From an uncultured Oscillospiraceae bacterium (GTDB lineage: Bacteria > Bacillota > Clostridia > Oscillospirales > Oscillospiraceae), in assembly GCA_905233595.1 (NCBI GenBank), contig CAJOFI010000061.1, forward strand, positions 1 through 8,491: a stretch of DNA of 8,491 nt, written 5' to 3'. This document shows positions 1-4,640 of the stretch, piece after piece. The first letter of the stretch is position 1. Each line of letters begins with the position of its first letter. Position numbers and translations under genes: made by a program. Below the pieces are notes generated by a model that saw only the letters and a program-made list of their open reading frames with translations, did not search any database and had not been told where the DNA came from.

Positions 1-606
1 GCCGAGAACGCCGTCTGCCCGGTCTGCGGCGTCGTCCACACCAGGGCGGACATCCCCCACTTTGCCGCCGCGCGGGAGAACGTCCCGAGCGACGAGGCGG
101 TCAACACGGCGCTCAAAACGCGAAACGCCCTGGAAAAGGCCGCGCAGGAGCTCAAAACCGCCCTCGCGACAAAGCGGAATGAACGCCAGCTCAAGCAGGG
201 CGCGGCTATCAACACGGCGCAGGCTCTCCTGGAGCTTGCGGACTGGGCGGCGGTAGAGGACGGCTCGGCCGTCGCGCGGGAGATCGCGCTTGCCAGGCAG
301 GCGGTGACGGAGGCACAGCAGGTTTTTGACAAGGCTCAAAATGACGCAAAGGCGAAGCGGGAAGCGGAGGCCGCGCTGAACGATCTGACGCCCGCGCTGC
401 AAGAGGCGCAAAACCGGGCGCAGGAGAGCCAAGCCGAGAAGAGCACGGCGGAAACGATGCTGCAAAGCGCGAAGACCGCGGTCTCCGCCTGGGTGAAGAA
501 GCTTGAGGGCTTCCCCGCCCGGGCTCGACCGGGCGGCCGAAGCGCTTGCGCAGCAGAAGCGGGACGCCGAGAAGCGCCTCAACGACGCCGCCCTCGCCAT
601 CGGTGA
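1..606 (+). CDS. sbcC: SbcC exonuclease subunit, middle part (5' partial; out of frame after about 515)
   Basis: This is the central part of the SbcC/Rad50-type ATPase, which with the nuclease SbcD cuts hairpins and processes DNA ends in the cytoplasm. The gene enters from the left edge. Codons 6-9 read Cys-Pro-Val-Cys, followed by Gly: the CxxC zinc hook at the tip of the coiled-coil arm (bases 16-27). After it comes about 140 residues rich in Ala, Glu, Lys, Gln and Arg, typical of the returning coiled coil. Around base 509-530 the coiled-coil character stops and the frame runs into Arg/Pro/Gly-rich nonsense up to a stop at 604-606. The coiled coil continues in the next frame, so this entry and the following one are one gene split by a frameshift. 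The family identification is firm, because the hook here and the ABC signature downstream are at the expected spacing. Whether the break is biological or a sequencing error cannot be told. Confidence 0.85.
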   Translation, partial: AENAVCPVCGVVHTRADIPHFAAARENVPSDEAVNTALKTRNALEKAAQELKTALATKRNERQLKQGAAINTAQALLELADWAAVEDGSAVAREIALARQAVTEAQQVFDKAQNDAKAKREAEAALNDLTPALQEAQNRAQESQAEKSTAETMLQSAKTAVSAWVKKLEGFPARARPGGRSACAAEAGRREAPQRRRPRHR

Positions 607-1582
607 CAACGAAGGGCAGCGCAGAGAAGCGCAGGCCAACCGCGCGCAGCGTCAGCGGGTCTGCCTCGACGCCGGGGAGGCGTACCGAAACGCGCTGGAG
701 CGCCGCTTTCCGACGGAGGAGGCGTATCGCGAGGCGCTGCGCCCCGAGGGGGAGGCGCTCGACGCCCTGCAGCTTGAGGTCTGGCTCAACACAAGTCGGC
801 GCGCGCTCAAGCGCTACGACGAGGAGCGCTCCGCCCTGAAGGGCAGCGTTGAGCAGCTTGAAGCGAGCGCCGCCGGGCTCTGCCGCGTCGATCTTGCGGA
901 GTTGGAAGGACGCCTCGCGGCGCTTCGCAAGGAGCTGAAAGCCCAGCGGGACGAAGCGGGCAAGGCAAGCCGCGACCTCGAGACGAACGGGAAAGTCCTC
1001 AAAGCGCTGCGCGGCATCCGAAGGGAGAAGACCCGCTGCGAAAAAGCGCAGAGGTCGCTCAAGCCGCTCTCGGAAGCCGCCAACGGCAAAACGCTTTTCA
1101 GCCGCTACGTTCTCGAGGACTTCTTCCAGGAGATCCTGGAGCAGGCAAACCTGCATCTGGACACCATGACGGGCGGAGAATACCAGTTCGTCAGAGCCGA
1201 CAACGGCGACGGGCGGAAGCTCCAGGGGCTTGGTCTGCGCGTGCTCAACACCATCACGAACCTCGAGCGCGACACCGCCTCGCTCTCCGGCGGGCAGTCC
1301 TTCGAGGCTTCCCTGGCGCTGGCGCTCGGTCTGTCCGATATTGTGCAGCAGCAGAGCGGCAGCCGGATCCGCATCGACAGCATGTTCATCAACGAGGGCT
1401 TCGGCTCGCTCGACAGCGGCCGCCTCGACTGCGCGCTCGAGGTGCTCAAGCACCTGTCCGCCGGGAACCGGCAGGTCGGCATCATCTCCCACGTCGCCGC
1501 GCTCGAAGACCTCCCGAAAAAAATCCGCGTGATCCCCGGCGCACACGGCAGCCGCGTCCGCGTGGAGAGCGACGAGGCGTGA
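503..1582 (+). CDS. sbcC: SbcC exonuclease subunit, C-terminal part with ABC ATPase lobe
   Basis: This is the continuation of sbcC in the +1 frame. The TTG at 503 is merely the first possible start after an upstream stop and is unlikely to be a true start; the real polypeptide should enter from the frame to the left. Residues about 10-200 (counted from the TTG) are coiled coil. The rest is the C-terminal nucleotide-binding lobe: ABC signature LSGGQ at 261-265 (bases 1283-1297), Walker B/D-loop FINEGFGSLD at 295-304, and the switch histidine in GIISHVAAL. The protein ends normally in the SbcC manner, and together the two parts give about 525 residues after the hook, the usual length for this half. 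Oddity: the Walker B aspartate is Asn297 (AAC, 1391-1393), although the following catalytic Glu298 is kept. The gene is followed by a strong terminator and is transcriptionally separate from the two-component system. Confidence 0.88.
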   Translation: MRASPPGLDRAAEALAQQKRDAEKRLNDAALAIGDNEGQRREAQANRAQRQRVCLDAGEAYRNALERRFPTEEAYREALRPEGEALDALQLEVWLNTSRRALKRYDEERSALKGSVEQLEASAAGLCRVDLAELEGRLAALRKELKAQRDEAGKASRDLETNGKVLKALRGIRREKTRCEKAQRSLKPLSEAANGKTLFSRYVLEDFFQEILEQANLHLDTMTGGEYQFVRADNGDGRKLQGLGLRVLNTITNLERDTASLSGGQSFEASLALALGLSDIVQQQSGSRIRIDSMFINEGFGSLDSGRLDCALEVLKHLSAGNRQVGIISHVAALEDLPKKIRVIPGAHGSRVRVESDEA

Positions 1583-1612
1583 GCGCAGCATACGCGCCCG
1601 CATAAACGCACA

Positions 1613-1653
1613 GGAGCCGCAGCATTCCTATCGTTTTGCTGCGGCTCCATTTT
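1613..1653 (+). terminator. Intrinsic terminator after sbcC
   Basis: There is a perfect 12-bp stem: GGAGCCGCAGCA at 1613-1624 pairs with TGCTGCGGCTCC at 1637-1648, with a 12-base loop, and is followed by ATTTTCC. It starts 30 bases after the sbcC stop codon. The T run is only four bases, but the stem is long and GC-rich. It separates sbcC from the regulated operon downstream; the symmetric stem may also stop transcription from the opposite side. Confidence 0.8.
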
Positions 1654-1718
1654 CCATGCCTCCTCATGACAGTTGCGCCAATCCGTCCGTGTCCTGTGGC
1701 GGCGGGGAGTGCGTCCCG

Positions 1719-1749
1719 AGTTACGATGTAACTCTCCCCAGTTACGATG
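1719..1749 (+). promoter_or_regulatory. Tandem LytTR-type operator upstream of the two-component operon
   Basis: Two exact copies of AGTTACGATG lie at 1719-1728 and 1740-1749, a start-to-start distance of 21 bp, i.e. two helical turns on the same DNA face. Regulators with a LytTR DNA-binding domain (AgrA and relatives) are known to bind pairs of short direct repeats of about 9-10 bp with this spacing just upstream of the -35. The next gene encodes a LytTR regulator, and the same boxes recur before the operon at 3960. The distal copy also lies in a perfect inverted repeat, GAGTTAC-GAT-GTAACTC at 1718-1734. Autoregulation is inferred from this arrangement. Confidence 0.8.
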
Positions 1750-1755
1750 GACGAC

Positions 1756-1783
1756 TTGCAATGCGGGCGTTTCCTGCTACAAT
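1756..1783 (+). promoter_or_regulatory. Predicted promoter of the LytTR two-component operon
   Basis: The -35 candidate TTGCAA (1756-1761) is separated by 16 bp from TACAAT (1778-1783). A TG one base before the -10 (TGCTACAAT, 1775-1783) makes it an extended -10 element. The proximal TTACGATG box starts 14 bp upstream of the -35, an activator position. Transcription should start near 1790. That would put the AGGAG at 1791-1795 at the very 5' end of the mRNA, and so favours the ATG at 1821 over the one at 1800. Confidence 0.7.
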
Positions 1784-1820
1784 GTAATATAGGAGTTATA
1801 TGGAGAGGAGCGGATCGGAG

Positions 1821-2534
1821 ATGCAGAACATCGTCATTCTGGAGGATCAGACCGAGCAGGCTGAGCGGATGCGGCGGATGCTGGAGCAATATGCCGCCTC
1901 GCACCCGGATTTCACCTATTCTCTGAAGCTGTATGAGCGCGCGATCCCCCTGCTGACGGAATACACGTGCGACGCCGACGTGCTGTTTCTGGATATTCAG
2001 GTGCCGGATCTCTCCGGTATGGAGGCCGCAAGGCGCATCCGCGCCATGGACGAAAAGGTCATCATCATCTTCATCACCATGCTGACGCAGTACGCCATCG
2101 AGGGCTACTCGGTCGGAGCCTTCGACTACGTGCTCAAGCCCGTTCGCTACGAGGAGTTCTCCGCGAAGATGGACAGGGTCTGCCGCATGCTGGCGCACCA
2201 GAGCTCCGCCGTCACGCTTGAGGTGCGCACGAAGGAGGCAAAGCGCCGCCTCAACGCCGACGACGTGAGCTACATCGAGGTCTCCAACCACGACATCCTC
2301 ATCCACGCGGGCGACGAGGTGATATACCAGTGGGGCAACCTCAAGAGCTACGAGGACAAGCTCGCCGCCTCCCATTTCGTGCGCTGCAACGCCTGTTACC
2401 TGGTCAATCTCAAGTACGTGCGCGGCATCAGCGGGGACAGCGTGACCGTAGGGAAGGACAAGCTTGCGATCAGCAAGGCCAAACGCAAGGAGTTTCTGAT
2501 GGCCGTTGCGCAGTATAAGGGAGGGAGCCGCTGA
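1821..2534 (+). CDS. LytTR-family two-component response regulator
   Basis: This is a 237-residue cytoplasmic transcription regulator of AgrA/LytR type. The N-terminal receiver domain (about 1-120) has the acidic pocket Glu8/Asp9, the phospho-acceptor Asp58 in LFLDIQVPDLSG, Thr86, and Lys106 in the YVLKP motif, so it looks fully functional. Residues about 130-235 form a LytTR DNA-binding domain, with the typical FVRCNACYLVNLKYVRGI stretch (187-204). An earlier in-frame ATG at 1800 exists. The start at 1821 is preferred because AGGAG at 1806-1810 lies 10 bases upstream, the protein then starts with the usual MxxIVILED, and 1800 lies almost at the predicted mRNA 5' end. The stop overlaps the kinase start by one base. 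The TTACGATG pairs before this gene and before 3960 are its likely binding sites. The exact orthologue group is not recognised. Confidence 0.93.
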   Translation: MQNIVILEDQTEQAERMRRMLEQYAASHPDFTYSLKLYERAIPLLTEYTCDADVLFLDIQVPDLSGMEAARRIRAMDEKVIIIFITMLTQYAIEGYSVGAFDYVLKPVRYEEFSAKMDRVCRMLAHQSSAVTLEVRTKEAKRRLNADDVSYIEVSNHDILIHAGDEVIYQWGNLKSYEDKLAASHFVRCNACYLVNLKYVRGISGDSVTVGKDKLAISKAKRKEFLMAVAQYKGGSR

Positions 2535-3838
2535 TGGAGTACATGGCGGAGTGGTATAGGCTCACGCGCAGCTCCACGCTGCTGCTGCAATCCGTGATCG
2601 GTCTTATGCTGGTGTCCTACACGCTCAACCCGCGCGCGCACTTTCCATTGCGCCTCGGGCTTGGAACGGCGCTCGGCTTCCTGCTTCTGCTGCCCGTCGG
2701 GAAGTACCTCTATGTGCCCGGCACCTCCGCGCTCGCGATCCTCAGCCATGCCGCCGTGCCCGTGCTCGTGTTTCTGCTGCTGGTCGCCATCACCTGGCTG
2801 AGCTATGACGAGACGCTCTGGACGGTGCTCTTCACCGCGTCCACGGGCTATATCGCCCAGGACATCGGCGGCAGCGTCAAGACGCTCTTGCGGCAGTTCC
2901 CGCTCATCGACCTCATTTCCCGTCAGCAGTGGGGCATCCTTGCCGTGGACGTGCTATGCTACGGCGCGGTGTACGTGCTGCTGTTTTTCGCGCTGCGCCC
3001 TTTTCTCAAGAACCGGGAGGATCATTTCGACAACCGCGGGAAAGCGCTCTTTTCCGTGTGGGTGCTGCTGCTGTGCATCGGCATGGCGCGCCTTACGCAG
3101 GATAACCCCGCGCGCAACCAGCTCTCCGTGATCGCCGAGGCGCTCTTCCAGGTCATTTTGGACGTGATGGTCATTGCGGTGCAGTTCGGCGTCATGGAGC
3201 AGGCGCGGCTCACCAGCCACGTTGAGACGATGCGCGAGCTCGTCCATCAGCAGCGGGTGCAGTACGAGGCCAGCAAGGAGAGCGCGCAGCTTATCAACGA
3301 GAAATATCACGACCTCAAGCATCTGCTCAAATCCTTCCGCGGCACCGTGCCGCAGGAGCAGCTCGACCGGCTCAAGCAGTCCATCGCCGCCTACGAGCGC
3401 CCCGCCAACTCCGGCAACGAGGTGCTGGACGTGCTGCTGGCCGAGAAGATCGGCATCTGCCAGCAGCGGAACATCGTTTTGACCTGCTCGCTCGGCAAGA
3501 CGGATTTCTCCTTCGTCGAGGAGCTGGATCTCTACTCGCTGTTTCAAAACGCGCTCTCGAACGCCATCAACGCCGTCTCCGCCCTGCCCGAGGGAGCAGA
3601 GCGCTTTATCACCCTCTCCGCCGCGCGCGACGGCAATATGCTCTCCATCCACATGGAAAACCCCTGCCGGGAGGATATCGACTTCGTAAACGGCCTGCCC
3701 CAGACGCAGGGCGACCCCAACTGGCACGGCTTCGGCATGAAGAGCATGAACCGCATCGCGGAGAAATATAACGGAATGCTCACCGTCGAGCAGCGCGGGA
3801 AGCTCTTCTTCCTGGACATCCTGCTGCTCGCACCTTAA
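2534..3838 (+). CDS. Membrane sensor histidine kinase, GHKL (AgrC-like) type
   Basis: This is the 434-residue partner kinase of the preceding regulator. Its ATG overlaps the regulator's TGA (TGATG), with an AGGGAGG ribosome binding site at 2518-2524, so translation is probably coupled. Residues 1-220 are hydrophobic, with about six membrane segments (near 13-30, 41-56, 67-90, 96-110, 134-153 and 171-185, with a further apolar stretch at 198-220), and no recognisable extracellular sensor domain. Residues about 222-290 form the dimerisation helix with the phospho-acceptor motif KYHDLKHLL (His259, Asp260, His263). The ATPase part has the N box QNALSNAINA (338-347) and the glycine box HGFGMKSM (398-405), as in the GHKL kinases that serve LytTR regulators. 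The signal is unknown: members with this architecture often sense peptides, but no AgrB/AgrD-like gene is present here. The context suggests control of the exported enzymes downstream. Confidence 0.92.
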   Translation: MEYMAEWYRLTRSSTLLLQSVIGLMLVSYTLNPRAHFPLRLGLGTALGFLLLLPVGKYLYVPGTSALAILSHAAVPVLVFLLLVAITWLSYDETLWTVLFTASTGYIAQDIGGSVKTLLRQFPLIDLISRQQWGILAVDVLCYGAVYVLLFFALRPFLKNREDHFDNRGKALFSVWVLLLCIGMARLTQDNPARNQLSVIAEALFQVILDVMVIAVQFGVMEQARLTSHVETMRELVHQQRVQYEASKESAQLINEKYHDLKHLLKSFRGTVPQEQLDRLKQSIAAYERPANSGNEVLDVLLAEKIGICQQRNIVLTCSLGKTDFSFVEELDLYSLFQNALSNAINAVSALPEGAERFITLSAARDGNMLSIHMENPCREDIDFVNGLPQTQGDPNWHGFGMKSMNRIAEKYNGMLTVEQRGKLFFLDILLLAP

Positions 3839-3841
3839 CCG

Positions 3842-3871
3842 ATTACGATGTAAAAAAACGCAGTTACGATG
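3842..3871 (+). promoter_or_regulatory. Tandem LytTR-type operator upstream of the exported-protein operon
   Basis: ATTACGATG at 3842-3850 and AGTTACGATG at 3862-3871 share the core TTACGATG; the cores start at 3843 and 3864, exactly 21 bp apart, as at 1721/1742. The proximal core lies 14 bp before the -35 (3864 to 3878), identical to the first operator (1742 to 1756). Four matching 8-bp cores with the same phasing at two promoters are very unlikely by chance and mark a shared regulator, most simply the LytTR protein encoded just upstream. The distal box starts only four bases after the kinase stop codon. Confidence 0.82.
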
Positions 3872-3877
3872 TTCGCC

Positions 3878-3906
3878 TTGAGTCCGTCCGGGCGCTTTGG
3901 TATTCT
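3878..3906 (+). promoter_or_regulatory. Predicted promoter of the exported-protein/GH3/esterase operon
   Basis: The -35 candidate TTGAGT (3878-3883), a 17-bp spacer and TATTCT (3901-3906) are preceded by TG at 3898-3899, giving an extended -10 (TGGTATTCT). The weak -35 combined with activator boxes just upstream fits an activator-dependent promoter. The start point should be near 3913, giving a leader of about 47 bases. No other convincing promoter is seen before 7392, so the genes from 3960 to 8381 are probably one transcription unit with read-through of the terminator at 4581. Confidence 0.68.
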
Positions 3907-3920
3907 GGACGCACCAAAAC

Positions 3921-3952
3921 GACCCGGAAAGGGTCAAAATAGAATAAGGAGG
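3921..3952 (+). other. 5' leader hairpin and strong ribosome binding site
   Basis: A small perfect hairpin, GACCC-GGAAA-GGGTC (3921-3935), stands near the predicted 5' end of the mRNA. It is followed by the full anti-Shine-Dalgarno match TAAGGAGG (3945-3952), seven bases before the ATG at 3960. The stem may protect the transcript 5' end. Together with the perfect ribosome site it suggests high expression of the first gene. The role of the hairpin is inference. Confidence 0.45.
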
Positions 3953-3959
3953 AACCCCC

Positions 3960-4556
3960 ATGAAAAAACTCATCGCGCTTGTGGCCGTTCTGGTCATGAT
4001 CCTCTCCATGAGCACCTTCGCCTCCGCAGAGCCCATCAAGAGCAGCTACAACCTCAGCGACAACTACTTCATTGACGCCGTGGGCTGGTACTGGTCTTCC
4101 GACGTGTCCCTGGTTCTGCGCGACGACAGCAACTACGAGCTCTGCTACCGTGAGTATGCCTTCGGCACGACCGACCCCGGTCTCAAGGCCAACAGCCTGG
4201 TCGTCTACTCCGGCACCTACACCTGCGTGGAGTCCGAGGACGGCGAGGCCTGCCACTTTGACATCACCCTCGACACCTGCGACGGCATCTACTTCGAGCA
4301 GCACGGCAAGGGCTACGGCCGCAATCCCCTCGGCTATGCCATGGTTCTCGACACCTACAACTGGACCGATGAGATGACCGACATCGCCTATCCCGACGGC
4401 TCTGACGACGGCGCTGCCGACTTCCTGGCCAACCACGACGTTTCCGGCATCACCATCACCGTGGAGGATCTGCGTGAGGATCTCGACGACGTGACGCTCG
4501 AAAACCGCATCGTTGCCCTGCCCGAGGGCGTGGTCTTCGCCATCACCGAGGGCTGA
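3960..4556 (+). CDS. Secreted protein of unknown function, first gene of the LytTR-controlled operon
   Basis: This is a 198-residue protein with a clear Sec signal peptide: MKK, a hydrophobic core to about residue 17, and probable cleavage after ASA at 21-23. There is no lipobox cysteine and no C-terminal anchor, so it should be released or loosely held outside the cell. The mature part is acidic and rich in Asp, Tyr and Gly, with alternating polar/aromatic segments that suggest mostly beta strands. It has four cysteines (62, 89, 98, 107), which could form two disulfides. No catalytic motif or known family was recognised; a beta-barrel or ligand-binding fold is only a guess. The start is supported by TAAGGAGG seven bases upstream. 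It sits directly behind the LytTR operator, and a terminator follows its stop, so it is probably the most abundant product of the operon. A binding protein or helper for the following enzymes is possible but unproven. Confidence 0.85.
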   Translation: MKKLIALVAVLVMILSMSTFASAEPIKSSYNLSDNYFIDAVGWYWSSDVSLVLRDDSNYELCYREYAFGTTDPGLKANSLVVYSGTYTCVESEDGEACHFDITLDTCDGIYFEQHGKGYGRNPLGYAMVLDTYNWTDEMTDIAYPDGSDDGAADFLANHDVSGITITVEDLREDLDDVTLENRIVALPEGVVFAITEG

Positions 4557-4580
4557 TAATTCATCACTCTGACCTGAACC

Positions 4581-4614
4581 AAGGCCGCCGTGCGCACAGT
4601 GCGGCGGCCTTTTT
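4581..4614 (+). terminator. Intrinsic terminator/attenuator between the secreted protein and GH3
   Basis: AAGGCCGCCG (4581-4590) pairs with CGGCGGCCTT (4602-4611), a 10-bp GC-rich stem with an 11-base loop, leading into a five-T run (4610-4614). It lies 24 bases after the stop codon of the secreted protein and 26 bases before the GH3 start codon. There is too little room for another promoter behind it, so GH3 expression probably depends on partial read-through, making the first gene the major product. Confidence 0.8.
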
Positions 4615-4640
4615 ACAAAACAGAAAAGGAGCACACCTAC

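Noticed and set aside
209..1603. A 464-codon open frame on the - strand opposite sbcC
   Set aside because: It mirrors the coiled-coil/ATPase coding strand, which has clear hook, LSGGQ and Walker B motifs; the antisense product has no recognisable motif.
1777..1786. A third operator-like box, CTACAATGTA, near the first promoter
   Set aside because: It overlaps the -10 element, has a mismatch in the core, and is not in the 21-bp phase of the other two; its likeness is explained by the -10 sequence.
1800..1820. Start of the response regulator at the ATG at 1800
   Set aside because: Its AGGAG is only four bases upstream and lies at the predicted mRNA 5' end; the ATG at 1821 has a better-placed site and gives a normal receiver-domain start. 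It cannot be excluded.
3869..4075. A 68-codon + strand frame overlapping the second promoter and the signal peptide
   Set aside because: It starts inside the operator, has no ribosome site and its residues are the out-of-frame reading of the secreted protein gene.
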